Source: Parcubacteria group bacterium
Lineage (GTDB): Bacteria > Patescibacteria > Paceibacteria > UBA9973 > UBA2103
Assembly: GCA_028286605.1 (NCBI GenBank)
Contig: JAQBRE010000006.1
Coordinates: 1-38,562 of the forward strand
DNA: 38,562 bases
Reading direction: 5' to 3'
Shown here: positions 7,575-15,165 of the stretch, piece by piece
Numbering within the stretch: the stretch's first letter is position 1
Layout of the letters: each line of letters starts with the position of its first letter
Position numbers and translations under genes: made by a program
Notes under the pieces: model-generated
Told to the model about the DNA's origin: nothing
What the model saw: only the letters and a program-made list of their open reading frames with translations
Database searches by the model: none

Positions 7575-7946
7575 ATGCCAATCCATATTATTGCACTGGT
7601 GTTTGCAGGAGGAGTAGTCATCGGATTTACTGTTGCCGTCCTTGAACACATACAAAGACGAAGAGAAATGAAGCCTGAAATTATGTCTGTGCTTAGAAAT
7701 CATGTGGCGCCCATGACTTCTAAGTATCTGAAGGTTCGTATCGGAAGCAGCCGTTTCCAATCTCTTGCTGCCCAAGGTGAGTTAAGCCGCAAGCAGCGGG
7801 ACGCAGGATCAAAACCTTTTGAACCTCGACTGATGGTCGTCAAAGACGCCCTGCAAGTGCTCAGACGAGAAGGACTGGTGTTCACGACAACACAAGTTAG
7901 CCAAGAGGGCTTTGAGCTTTGGTTTCCAAACAGAGTTCGAGGGTAA
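7575..7946 (+). CDS. Hypothetical membrane-anchored protein
   Basis: 123 aa from ATG 7575, chosen because GGAG lies 6 nt upstream (7565-7568); the open frame runs back into dnaK, but the dnaK terminator intervenes. One N-terminal transmembrane helix (IIALVFAGGVVIGFTVAVL, about residues 4-22) is followed by a basic stretch (QRRRE) and a soluble domain ending 'LRREGLVFTTTQVSQEGFELWFPN', which could be a small winged or alpha/beta fold. No family recognised. It stands alone between the dnaK terminator and its own terminator, and it has a clear Shine-Dalgarno site unlike most core genes here. Confidence 0.65.
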   Translation: MPIHIIALVFAGGVVIGFTVAVLEHIQRRREMKPEIMSVLRNHVAPMTSKYLKVRIGSSRFQSLAAQGELSRKQRDAGSKPFEPRLMVVKDALQVLRREGLVFTTTQVSQEGFELWFPNRVRG

Positions 7947-7954
7947 TGGTGTCG

Positions 7955-7997
7955 AAGGGCGGCTTAGCGCATGAGCGCGGCCGTCCTTTTCCTTTTT
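7955..7997 (+). terminator. Terminator between the 123-aa gene and dnaJ
   Basis: AAGGGCGGC (7955-7963) pairs with GCCGTCCTT (7980-7988) with one G-U pair; an inner GCGC/GCGC (7967-7970, 7975-7978) extends the stem. A T-rich run TTTTCCTTTTT follows. Confidence 0.75.
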
Positions 7998-8004
7998 ATA
8001 CTTG

Positions 8005-8010
8005 TATAAT
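8005..8010 (+). promoter_or_regulatory. Probable dnaJ -10 element
   Basis: A perfect TATAAT lies 47 nt before the dnaJ ATG, just past the preceding terminator. No good -35 hexamer is at the right distance. A second box, TATAGT at 8042-8047, lies 10 nt before the ATG and could give an almost leaderless message. Confidence 0.45.
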
Positions 8011-8057
8011 CAATACTTTTGCATCCGAAAATCAACAAGCGTATAGTTAGAGTAATT

Positions 8058-9128
8058 ATGGCAAAGAACTATTACGAAACATTGGGCGTCGATAAGAAGG
8101 CAACGCAGGATGAGGTGAAGAAAGCCTTCCGTAAGCTCGCGCAGAAGCATCATCCTGACAAGGGAGGTGATGAGGCTAAGTTCAAGGAAATTACCGAGGC
8201 ATACAGCATTCTTTCGGATGAGAAGCGTCGTAAGGAATATGACAATTACGGTCAGTCGTTCCCTGGTGGCGGTCCGCAGCCTGGTGCAGGCGGCTTCGAC
8301 TTCAGCGGATTCGGAGGGCAGGGCTTCGGCGGCCAAGGCGTGGAGTTCGATATCTCGGACCTCTTCGGCGATTTGTTCGGAGGCGCGCGCGGCGGTTCGC
8401 GTATCAAGCGCGGTCGCGACATTTCTATAGATGTAGAAGTAACCTTCAAGGAATCAGTACTAGGCGGACGCCGTTCCGTACTTATCACCAAAGTAGGGAA
8501 GTGCGATGTATGTTCGGGTTCCGGTGCGAAGCCAGGAACGGAGATGCACACGTGTAAGACGTGTAACGGAAACGGACGCATCCGCGAAGTACGGAACACA
8601 CCATTCGGTCAGATGGAGAATCAGCGCGTCTGCCCTGAGTGCGAAGGCTCAGGCTCGATTCCGAACGAGAAGTGTACGAATTGTCAGGGTCGCGGCGTAC
8701 TTCGTAAGGAAGAAGAAATCAACGTGGTCATTCCTGCCGGTATCGATGGCGGGGAGATGGTGCGCATGCCAGGCCTCGGCGAAGCGGTGAAGGGAGGAAC
8801 CTCCGGCGACCTATACGTGAAGATTCATGTGAAAACGCATCCGACATTCCGTAAGGAAGGATTGAATCTCATCATGCAGCTTCCGCTGAAGCTAACCGAC
8901 GCGCTGCTTGGTACGACGGTCACCGTCAATACGATCGATGATAAGACGCTCGATGTGAAAGTGCCTCCGATGACGAGCGCAGAAGAGACTCTTCGTATCC
9001 GCGGCAAGGGCGTTAAGGTTGAAGGCGGTTCAGGCGATCTTCTTATCCACGTTACAGCGACGCTTCCAAAGAAGCTATCCAACAAAGCAAAGAAGGCGAT
9101 CGAAGATTTGAAAACGGAGGGGTTATAA
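8058..9128 (+). CDS. dnaJ: Chaperone protein DnaJ (Hsp40)
   Basis: 356 aa from ATG 8058, chosen because MAKNYYETLGV is the canonical J-domain start; a TTG 39 nt upstream is in frame but would add an atypical extension. The J domain (1-66) has the HPD motif at 32-34. A Gly/Phe-rich linker (about 70-115) precedes four CxxCxGxG zinc repeats (CDVCSGSG, CKTCNGNG, CPECEGSG, CTNCQGRG). The C-terminal substrate-binding domains follow (VIPAGIDGGEMVRMPGLGEA; ...LRIRGKGV). It is a class A Hsp40 that delivers clients to DnaK and stimulates its ATPase. Confidence 0.97.
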   Translation: MAKNYYETLGVDKKATQDEVKKAFRKLAQKHHPDKGGDEAKFKEITEAYSILSDEKRRKEYDNYGQSFPGGGPQPGAGGFDFSGFGGQGFGGQGVEFDISDLFGDLFGGARGGSRIKRGRDISIDVEVTFKESVLGGRRSVLITKVGKCDVCSGSGAKPGTEMHTCKTCNGNGRIREVRNTPFGQMENQRVCPECEGSGSIPNEKCTNCQGRGVLRKEEEINVVIPAGIDGGEMVRMPGLGEAVKGGTSGDLYVKIHVKTHPTFRKEGLNLIMQLPLKLTDALLGTTVTVNTIDDKTLDVKVPPMTSAEETLRIRGKGVKVEGGSGDLLIHVTATLPKKLSNKAKKAIEDLKTEGL

Positions 9129-9135
9129 TTAGCGG

Positions 9136-9666
9136 ATGGACGCAGTCAATAACTTCGGCTTACAGATTACGAATCTTGCGGGCCATAGCGCAGCGAGCGC
9201 CGGCGTATGGGCGACGAATTTTCTCATACTACTCATTCTCTTCGGCCTGATGCTCGCGTTCTCTTATAAGGCAGGTCGTGGCGGAATCATTTCGCTGCTG
9301 CTCGCGTTCTATGCAGGCTACGCGATCTATTCGCTATTTCCGTATACGACCGTGATCGTGAATGCAGGTGGCACACCCATAATCAAGGCGGTGATCAGTA
9401 TCGTGCTCTATGGCATCGCTACCTACGTGCCATTTCATTTCATACAACGCCTCACCAAAGGCGGCTTCGGCGTTCTTTCCTTCGTACCGCGCTTCGTGCT
9501 TTCACTGCTTGCCGCGACATTCCTACTTGCTGTTGGCTATCATGTCTTTCACGTAAGTAATATCTACACGTTCCCTGAACCAATGAATACGCTCTTCGGC
9601 CCTGACCAGTATTTCTTCTGGTGGTTCATCGCACCGTTGCTTGGAATGATCTTCCTGGTTCATTAG
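9136..9666 (+). CDS. Multi-pass membrane protein of unknown function
   Basis: 176 aa, starting 7 nt after dnaJ and likely cotranscribed. Four or five transmembrane helices are visible at about residues 26-44, 50-68, 82-105, 115-138 and 157-175. The topology is loosely like CvpA-type proteins, but no signature was recognised, so the function stays open. The linkage to dnaJ may be only transcriptional. Confidence 0.75.
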   Translation: MDAVNNFGLQITNLAGHSAASAGVWATNFLILLILFGLMLAFSYKAGRGGIISLLLAFYAGYAIYSLFPYTTVIVNAGGTPIIKAVISIVLYGIATYVPFHFIQRLTKGGFGVLSFVPRFVLSLLAATFLLAVGYHVFHVSNIYTFPEPMNTLFGPDQYFFWWFIAPLLGMIFLVH

Positions 9667-9713
9667 GGAAAAAGAGCAGGGAATCCCCCGACGAGCCTAC
9701 GCCTGACGCGCAA

Positions 9714-9722
9714 TGCTATAAT
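9714..9722 (+). promoter_or_regulatory. Extended -10 promoter of tyrS
   Basis: TGC-TATAAT (TG at 9714-9715, TATAAT 9717-9722): a perfect extended -10 with no -35 consensus. The hexamer ends 7 nt before the tyrS ATG at 9730, so the transcript should start at or beside the A of the start codon. Confidence 0.68.
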
Positions 9723-9729
9723 CCTGCAT

Positions 9730-10977
9730 ATGGACCTGGTTAAAGATCTTACCGCACGCGGCCTTATAGAACATACCTCTGCCGATCTTCCCGTCATTCT
9801 GGGGAAGAAGCGCACCGTGTATCTAGGCGTGGACCCGAGCGCGGACTCGATGCATGCCGGCCACCTGATGGTGGTGCTTACGATGCGTCGTCTTGCACAG
9901 GACGGTCATAAGATCATATTGCTCGTGGGCGGCGGTACCGGCATGATCGGCGACCCGCGCGAAAGCGGCGAGCGTCAGCTCGCCGACAAGAAGGTAATCG
10001 ATCGTAACAAGAAAGCGCTCAAGGCACAGATGCAGCAGATCGTCGGCACGAAAGTGAAGCTCGTCGATAACGCAGACTGGCTGCTTAAGATTAAGCTCGT
10101 CGATTTCCTCCGTGACATCGGCAAGCATTTCACCGTGAACGAGCTCATCAAGCGAGACATCATCAAACGCCGTCTTGATAATCCGGACGACAGCATTTCA
10201 TACACCGAGTTCGCATACAGCCTTCTTCAGGGGTATGACTATTTCGTATTGAACCAGAAATATAAGGTTGACCTGCAGATCGGCGCGTCGGACCAGTGGA
10301 CGAACATTCTTTCAGGCGTTGAGCTCATTCGTCGCAAGCTTGGCAAGGAAGCGTTCGCGCTCTGCACGCCGCTCGTTACAGATGCGAACGGAAAGAAATT
10401 CGGCAAGAGCGAAGGGAACGCCGTCTGGCTTGCGGCTTCGAAGACGTCACCCTTCACCTTCTACCAGTTCTGGTTGAATCAGCCGGACACGAATGTCGAA
10501 CGGTATCTGAAATTCTTCACCTTCATGCCGGTGATGGAGATTGATGCGCTCTGCGAACTGCATCGCCGCAACCCAGGACGCCGTGATGCGCAGCGCATGC
10601 TTGCGCGCTTGGTTACAGAATTGGTACATGGGAAAGATGCGGCGATGCGCAGCATCGCCGTCTCGGAAGCACTCTATGGCGAGCGTGAACTCAGCTCGCT
10701 TTCTCCGGAAGAACGTATGATGATTCTTTCTGAAGCGCCATCTCTTAAGATCACGCAGGCACAGCTCACCGAAGGGTACAGCGTCGTAGACGCCCTCATC
10801 GGCAGCAGCCTCGCTCCTTCCAAAGGAGAGGCGAAGCGGCTTGTCGAAGGGAATGGTGTTTCTCTTAATGATGAGAAAGTTGAGTCAGTAGACGCACAGC
10901 TCGCATCTGAACACTTCCAGAACGGACTGGCACTTCTCAAGCGTGGCAAGCAGTTAGCTGTGCTTTCGCTCTCATAA
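9730..10977 (+). CDS. tyrS: Tyrosyl-tRNA synthetase
   Basis: 415 aa, class I. The HIGH motif appears as HAGH ('GVDPSADSMHAGHLMVVLTMRRL', about residues 33-55) and the KMSKS loop as KFGKS in 'TDANGKKFGKSEGNAVW' (about 218-234). 'GYDYFVLNQKYKVDLQIGASDQWTNI' is the tyrosine-binding region. A C-terminal S4-like RNA-binding domain ('LAPSKGEAKRLVEGNGVSLNDEKV') is present. It charges tRNA-Tyr, whose gene lies 680 nt downstream. No Shine-Dalgarno site precedes the ATG; a leaderless transcript is predicted. Confidence 0.97.
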   Translation: MDLVKDLTARGLIEHTSADLPVILGKKRTVYLGVDPSADSMHAGHLMVVLTMRRLAQDGHKIILLVGGGTGMIGDPRESGERQLADKKVIDRNKKALKAQMQQIVGTKVKLVDNADWLLKIKLVDFLRDIGKHFTVNELIKRDIIKRRLDNPDDSISYTEFAYSLLQGYDYFVLNQKYKVDLQIGASDQWTNILSGVELIRRKLGKEAFALCTPLVTDANGKKFGKSEGNAVWLAASKTSPFTFYQFWLNQPDTNVERYLKFFTFMPVMEIDALCELHRRNPGRRDAQRMLARLVTELVHGKDAAMRSIAVSEALYGERELSSLSPEERMMILSEAPSLKITQAQLTEGYSVVDALIGSSLAPSKGEAKRLVEGNGVSLNDEKVESVDAQLASEHFQNGLALLKRGKQLAVLSLS

Positions 10978-11040
10978 AATTCAGTTTTTCTTTAGAACTA
11001 TTTTAAATAGTTTTGACCACTGATTTGCCATACTTGGCGA

Positions 11041-11694
11041 ATGAGGCAACCAGCAGCAATCTCTCCAGACAAGCAGCATGCAGTCATCAGCCTGTACGAA
11101 GGTGGGATGAGCGCTCCTATGCTTGCACAATATTTTGCAGTGAGCCTTGGAGCGATTTACTATGTTCTTCGCCATAACAATATTCCGCGTAGGACGAAAG
11201 AGCACAGTAATTCTATTCGCTTCGAAGCGTTGCCACTTTCATATGAGATAAAGACAGATCTCACCCCGGAAGAAGAGAGGCTCAAGATTGCCGCAGTCAT
11301 GCTGTATTGGGCTGAAGGATACAACGTTGGAAAAGGTGTGGTTGATTTTTGTAACTCTGATCCGGATATGGTGGTTTTGTTTTGGAAATTCCTTTCTACT
11401 GTTTGCAATGTAGACAAGAGCCGTGTACGAATGAAGCTCTATTGCTATGAAGGACAGGATATTCCTTCGATTCTTCAGTTTTGGAGCACCTTGCTTTCTA
11501 TACCTGAGGAGCAGTTCACCAAACCCTATATAAAGAAGCAGGCTGAGCCTGGCCCACGAGGGCCAGGCATGATTCACGGCCTTGTACATGTTCGGTATTG
11601 TGATACAAAGTTATTACGTCAGATACTTGTCTGGATAGATGAATATCGTGTCGAATGCGTCGGTGGCAGAGCGGTCAATTGCGAGCGGCTGTAA
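11041..11694 (+). CDS. HTH / LAGLIDADG-like protein ending inside tRNA-Tyr
   Basis: 217 aa. An N-terminal resolvase-type helix-turn-helix is visible (KQHAVISLYEGGMSAPMLAQYFAVSLGAIYYVLRHNNI, about residues 11-49). The second half has 'AVMLYWAEGYN' (about 83-93), 'DFCNSDPDMVVLFWKFL' and 'ILQFWSTLLSIPEEQFTKPYI', a layout resembling single-motif LAGLIDADG homing-endonuclease-like proteins; I recall similar proteins from CPR genomes but cannot search. DNA binding is likely, nuclease activity is inference. The open frame runs 38 nt into tRNA-Tyr and its TAA stop is formed by the anticodon loop (U35-A36-A37). TGC-CATACT ends 6 nt before the ATG, so it may be leaderless. Confidence 0.75.
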   Translation: MRQPAAISPDKQHAVISLYEGGMSAPMLAQYFAVSLGAIYYVLRHNNIPRRTKEHSNSIRFEALPLSYEIKTDLTPEEERLKIAAVMLYWAEGYNVGKGVVDFCNSDPDMVVLFWKFLSTVCNVDKSRVRMKLYCYEGQDIPSILQFWSTLLSIPEEQFTKPYIKKQAEPGPRGPGMIHGLVHVRYCDTKLLRQILVWIDEYRVECVGGRAVNCERL

Positions 11695-11742
11695 CCCGCT
11701 TGACTTCGGTCTACGAAGGTTCGAATCCTTCCCGGCGCACCA
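11657..11742 (+). tRNA. tRNA-Tyr (GUA), CCA encoded
   Basis: A complete class II cloverleaf. Acceptor GCGTCGG pairs with CCGGCGC (one G-U); D stem GCA/TGC; anticodon stem AGCGG/CCGCT around loop CTGTAAC with anticodon GTA at 11691-11693. The long variable arm has a GAC/GTC stem with TTCG-type loop, the T arm is GAAGG-TTCGAAT-CCTTC, the discriminator is A, and CCA is encoded. The first 38 nt overlap the preceding open frame. Confidence 0.96.
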
Positions 11743-11745
11743 GAG

Positions 11746-11774
11746 AAAACAGCAAGCCTTCGGCTTGCTGTTTT
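11746..11774 (+). terminator. Terminator after tRNA-Tyr
   Basis: AAAACAGCAAGCC-TTCG-GGCTTGCTGTTTT type stem-loop (AGCAAGCC/GGCTTGCT), starting 3 nt after the encoded CCA. Confidence 0.9.
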
Positions 11775-11840
11775 CATTTAATATAGTAAAATATTTGAAC
11801 GGCCAATTTGGGTCGTTGTACATTTTTGGGGAGCACACAC

Positions 11841-12386
11841 GTGAGCAAGAGATTCTACCAAACGGCCGAAGGTCGGAAACGTCTGCTCGACGAGATGGGG
11901 ACACTGCGTTTGCTCGAGAAGAAACTCGAGCAGCAGCGCGCAAAGCGCCAGGGCGCTTTGGGACGCGGTCAGTCCAATGAAGATCCTGAGGGTAGCGAGC
12001 TCGATAACGATCTCGCTGCCTGCATCGGTCGCATGGACGAAATCGCCGAAACCTTCAAGAACAGCCACGGCACGACCGCGCCTGTTCCCACGAACAAGAA
12101 GCAGGTCGAGCTCGGGAGCATCGTTACGATCCGCAAATATGCGAACGAAGCCGACGAGAAAGGCACGGTCTATCGCTTCCAGCTCGTCGGTCACGGCGAA
12201 GGCGATACGAAAGGCTGCAGTTCGGGCCCGAATCCCGGCTTGCCGCTCATCAGCTACACCTGTCCGTTGGGCAGCGCTGTCCTGCGGAAACGCGCCGGCC
12301 GCAGTTATGAGGTGAATGGAAAGGATTTCGACCTCGTGTCGATTGAACTTCCGAACAACCCCAAACAGGCAGCCAACGCCGCCTAA
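11841..12386 (+). CDS. GreA/GreB-type transcript cleavage factor
   Basis: 181 aa from GTG 11841, selected because GGGGAG lies 7 nt upstream (11828-11833). The N-terminal part is a long helical hairpin (about residues 8-80) with an acidic tip, 'SNEDPEGSELDND', where Gre factors carry the Asp/Glu that help cleave backtracked RNA. The C-terminal FKBP-like domain has 'ISYTCPLGSAVLRKRAGRSYEV' matching Gre 'SPLGKALLGK..GD.V'. It is predicted to bind the RNA polymerase secondary channel. The spacing of the tip differs from textbook GreA, so a Gre-fold paralogue with another role is possible. It is monocistronic, with its own terminator. Confidence 0.78.
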   Translation: MSKRFYQTAEGRKRLLDEMGTLRLLEKKLEQQRAKRQGALGRGQSNEDPEGSELDNDLAACIGRMDEIAETFKNSHGTTAPVPTNKKQVELGSIVTIRKYANEADEKGTVYRFQLVGHGEGDTKGCSSGPNPGLPLISYTCPLGSAVLRKRAGRSYEVNGKDFDLVSIELPNNPKQAANAA

Positions 12387-12411
12387 CCGGCCCAGAAGGG
12401 TCACACCAACG

Positions 12412-12443
12412 CGCCGCGAACCCTAGGGTTCGCGGCGTTTTCT
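12412..12443 (+). terminator. Terminator of the Gre-like gene
   Basis: Perfect 26-nt palindrome CGCCGCGAACCCTAGGG... at 12412-12437, followed by TTTTCTTTT. Confidence 0.9.
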
Positions 12444-12468
12444 TTTACTCCATTCTTTCCTCCTGCTG

Positions 12469-12477
12469 TGCTATCGT
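12469..12477 (+). promoter_or_regulatory. Extended -10 promoter of trpS
   Basis: TGC-TATCGT, hexamer 12472-12477, ends 6 nt before the trpS ATG at 12484. No Shine-Dalgarno site intervenes, so the message is predicted to be leaderless. Confidence 0.5.
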
Positions 12478-12483
12478 ATTTTC

Positions 12484-13455
12484 ATGAACCAAGGCACGCC
12501 CGTTCTCCTCTCCGGCATCAAGCCGACCGGCGAGATCCATATCGGCAACTATTTCGGCGCAATCAAGCAGCTGGTGGATCTTCTCAACACCGGCGAATAT
12601 CGGGGCTATATTTTTATCGCTGATTATCACGCGCTCAACTTCGTACAGGATGCTGCAGAGATGAAGCGCCTCACGCGCGAGCTCGCCCTCACGTACCTTG
12701 CCTGCGGCCTTGATCCTGAAAAGGTCGTGCTCTTCAAGCAGTCTGATGTCTCTGCACATACCGAGCTTGCGTGGATCTTCGATACCATAACCACGATGCC
12801 GTATCTCATGCGCGCACATGCGTTCAAGGATGCAGAAGCGAAGAATAAGGAGATCAGTGTTGGAAGCTTCAACTATCCGATGCTCATGGCGGCAGATATC
12901 CTTCTGTATGACGCCGCAGTGGTACCGGTGGGGCAGGATCAGAAGCAGCACATCGAATACGCACGCGACACCGCTGAGAAGTTCAATCGCATCTTCGCAA
13001 AAGAAAACGAAGGTACCTTCGTGCTACCGAAGCCGCACATAATGCCCGACGTCGCTATTGTTCCCGGAACAGACGGACAGAAAATGTCTAAAAGTTATGG
13101 AAACACGATTCCGCTATTTGCATCACGCGAAGTGCTCACGGAGAAGGTCATGGGAATCGTCACGGATTCCGGTGGCGACCGTCCTGAAAACGTCTACGCG
13201 ATTCATCGCCTCATAAAGAGCGAAGCCGAGCTCGCACCGATATACGAAGAGCATAAAGGGAAGTACAAGGCACTCAAGGAAGCGCTTATCGAAGACCTCG
13301 ATGCCTTCATCGCTCCGATGCGCGAACAGTATGAAGCGCTTTCGCAGGACAGCGCATTTGTTGATGCAGTACTAGAGAAGGGCGGCGAAGCCGCCCGCCA
13401 AGCTGCGAACACGAAGATGGCAGCCGTTCGTAAAGCGATTGGTGTTTCAGCGTAA
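12484..13455 (+). CDS. trpS: Tryptophanyl-tRNA synthetase
   Basis: 323 aa, usual bacterial length. The HIGH motif is HIGN ('SGIKPTGEIHIGNYFGAI', about residues 10-27) and KMSKS is intact ('GTDGQKMSKSYGNTI', about 196-210). 'FIADYHALN' and 'PVGQDQKQHIEYARDTAEKFN' are typical TrpRS segments for substrate binding. It charges tRNA-Trp; no tRNA-Trp gene is in the window. It sits after a terminator and so has its own promoter. Confidence 0.97.
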   Translation: MNQGTPVLLSGIKPTGEIHIGNYFGAIKQLVDLLNTGEYRGYIFIADYHALNFVQDAAEMKRLTRELALTYLACGLDPEKVVLFKQSDVSAHTELAWIFDTITTMPYLMRAHAFKDAEAKNKEISVGSFNYPMLMAADILLYDAAVVPVGQDQKQHIEYARDTAEKFNRIFAKENEGTFVLPKPHIMPDVAIVPGTDGQKMSKSYGNTIPLFASREVLTEKVMGIVTDSGGDRPENVYAIHRLIKSEAELAPIYEEHKGKYKALKEALIEDLDAFIAPMREQYEALSQDSAFVDAVLEKGGEAARQAANTKMAAVRKAIGVSA

Positions 13456-13462
13456 TTTCTTA

Positions 13463-13490
13463 TATAGTTTGGCGGGTTAGAACGAAAGGA
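13463..13490 (+). promoter_or_regulatory. -10 and Shine-Dalgarno of the 65-aa gene
   Basis: TATAGT at 13463-13468, with only a weak TTGGTG at 13439-13444 as -35, and AAAGGA at 13485-13490 placed 8 nt before ATG 13499. This gives a conventional leader of about 25 nt. Confidence 0.45.
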
Positions 13491-13498
13491 ACTCTTGT

Positions 13499-13696
13499 AT
13501 GCAAGAGAATTTAGTTACGTCGCGTGTCGACCCGCTCGACGGATTCACACTTCACGATACAGAGATTGGAATCTTCATCAATGACGAAAATCTCAGGAGA
13601 TGCCAGGAAAACCGCCCGCTCATCAGCCAAGTTCTGAAGATTCCTGGGGCTGGCCCACGGCCCGGCTACATCTCGACCATCCTTGTTTTCGAATAG
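13499..13696 (+). CDS. Small hypothetical protein, 65 aa
   Basis: 65 aa with a well-placed Shine-Dalgarno site. No signal peptide, membrane segment or known motif; 'LKIPGAGPRPGYISTILVF' near the C-terminus is the most distinctive part. It is a free-standing unit between trpS and aspS with its own probable promoter and a GC-rich hairpin after the stop, which argues for a real gene. Function unknown. Confidence 0.55.
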   Translation: MQENLVTSRVDPLDGFTLHDTEIGIFINDENLRRCQENRPLISQVLKIPGAGPRPGYISTILVFE

Positions 13697-13700
13697 CGAA

Positions 13701-13727
13701 GCGCCCGCGCAAAACCAGCGCGGGCGT
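13701..13727 (+). terminator. GC-rich hairpin after the 65-aa gene
   Basis: GCCCGCGC (13703-13710) pairs with GCGCGGGC (13718-13725) around AAAACCA. There is only a short T-run afterwards, so termination efficiency is uncertain. The aspS -10 follows at once. Confidence 0.6.
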
Positions 13728-13735
13728 GCTACTTT
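13727..13735 (+). promoter_or_regulatory. Extended -10 that decides the aspS start
   Basis: TGC-TACTTT with the hexamer at 13730-13735. It is 8 nt before ATG 13744 but only 2 nt before ATG 13738, so a leaderless message would begin translation at 13744. Confidence 0.45.
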
Positions 13736-13743
13736 ATATGCAT

Positions 13744-15162
13744 ATGACAGAGGAATCTGGGCGCATTCTTATAGGCGAGCTTAGCTCGCACGCAGGCGAG
13801 ACCGTAACCATCCAAGGCTGGGTGGACGTGCGTCGTGATCAGGGAAAACTGGTCTTCTTCGACTTCCGCGATATGACCGGCACGGTACAGGGTGTCGTCC
13901 TGCCAGGTGACGAGGCGCTCATGGAAATTGCCAAGAGCATCCGCAGCGAATTCGTCGTCTCGATAGAAGGTATCGTGAACAAGCGTCCTGAAAAGAACGT
14001 GCAAGCCGATCGCGTGAACGGCGACATCGAGCTCGAGATAAAAGGAATCGAAGTATTGAACGAATCAGAACCGATGCCGTTCGATATCGGTTCTGACACG
14101 ATCGGCATCGATGAGTCTGCTCGCCTCAAGCATCGCTATGTGGACCTTCGTTCCGCACGCATGCAACGCAACATTCGCATGCGCAGCGAATTCATCCAGC
14201 GTTGCCGTGCATTCCTCTTCGACCGTAAGTTCACGGAAATTGAAACACCGCTTCTCACTGAATCAACACCGGAAGGTTCGCGCGATTTCGTCGTGCCTTC
14301 ACGCCTGAACCCAGGAAAGTTCTACGCGCTTCCGCAGTCTCCGCAACAGTACAAGCAGCTCCTTATGACCGGCGGCTTCGAGCGATACTTCCAGATAGCG
14401 CGCGCCGTTCGCGATGAAGACCTTCGTGCAGACCGCGGCTTCGAGCACACGCAGATCGACATGGAAATGTCTTTCGTATCAATGGAAGACGTCATGAACA
14501 CTGTCGAGGCGATGATAACGAAGAGCGTTGAAGACATGGGCTTCACCATTAAGCAGAAGCCATTTCCGCGCATTTCATACAAGGACGCGATGGAGAAATA
14601 CGGCGCAGACAAATTCGACATGCGCACCGAAGAAGATAAGGCGAACGGCATCCTTGCCTACGCATGGGTGGTGAACTTTCCATTCTTCGAGAAGACTGAC
14701 GACGGAAAGTGGACCTTCACTCATAACCCGTTCTCGATGCCGATTCCGGAACATCTTGAGTGGCTCATGAAAGGGGAGCACATCGAAGATATCCTTACGA
14801 CGCAGTACGACCTTGTTTGCAACGGATTCGAAGCCGGAGGAGGTTCTGTCCGTGCACACAAGCCGGAAATCCTTCGCGCCACATACGCAGCGATGGGATA
14901 TAGCGAAGAGGAGACCGAGGCGAGTGTCGGCCATATGCTCGAAGCGTTCAAATACGGAACACCTCCGCACGGCGGTATCGCGCTCGGCGTTGAACGTAAC
15001 CTGATGAATCTCACTGGCGAAGACATGCTGCGCGAAGTGCAGGCATTCCCGATGACCCGTGGCGGTCAGACCGCAGTGATGAACGCACCGAAGCCGCTTG
15101 CAGAGAAACAGCTGAAGGAACTCGGTATCCAAGTGCGGCCGCAGAAGGGAGACAAATCCTAA
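13744..15162 (+). CDS. aspS: Aspartyl-tRNA synthetase lacking the GAD domain
   Basis: 472 aa. The N-terminal OB-fold anticodon domain (about 10-105) and class II core are clear: 'IETPLLTESTPEGSRDFVVPSR' (about 166-187), motif 2 'AVRDEDLRADRG' (221-232) and motif 3 'GIALGVERNL' (411-420). The sequence style is bacterial, but bacterial AspRS is normally near 590 aa because a GAD domain of over 100 residues sits inside the catalytic core. Here 'YGADKFDMR' (about 286-294) is followed after about 12 residues by 'YAWVVNFPFFE' (306-316), so the insertion is missing. Whether the enzyme is discriminating or also charges tRNA-Asn cannot be read from this. pepA starts 3 nt after the stop. Confidence 0.95.
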   Translation: MTEESGRILIGELSSHAGETVTIQGWVDVRRDQGKLVFFDFRDMTGTVQGVVLPGDEALMEIAKSIRSEFVVSIEGIVNKRPEKNVQADRVNGDIELEIKGIEVLNESEPMPFDIGSDTIGIDESARLKHRYVDLRSARMQRNIRMRSEFIQRCRAFLFDRKFTEIETPLLTESTPEGSRDFVVPSRLNPGKFYALPQSPQQYKQLLMTGGFERYFQIARAVRDEDLRADRGFEHTQIDMEMSFVSMEDVMNTVEAMITKSVEDMGFTIKQKPFPRISYKDAMEKYGADKFDMRTEEDKANGILAYAWVVNFPFFEKTDDGKWTFTHNPFSMPIPEHLEWLMKGEHIEDILTTQYDLVCNGFEAGGGSVRAHKPEILRATYAAMGYSEEETEASVGHMLEAFKYGTPPHGGIALGVERNLMNLTGEDMLREVQAFPMTRGGQTAVMNAPKPLAEKQLKELGIQVRPQKGDKS

Positions 15163-15165
15163 CCT

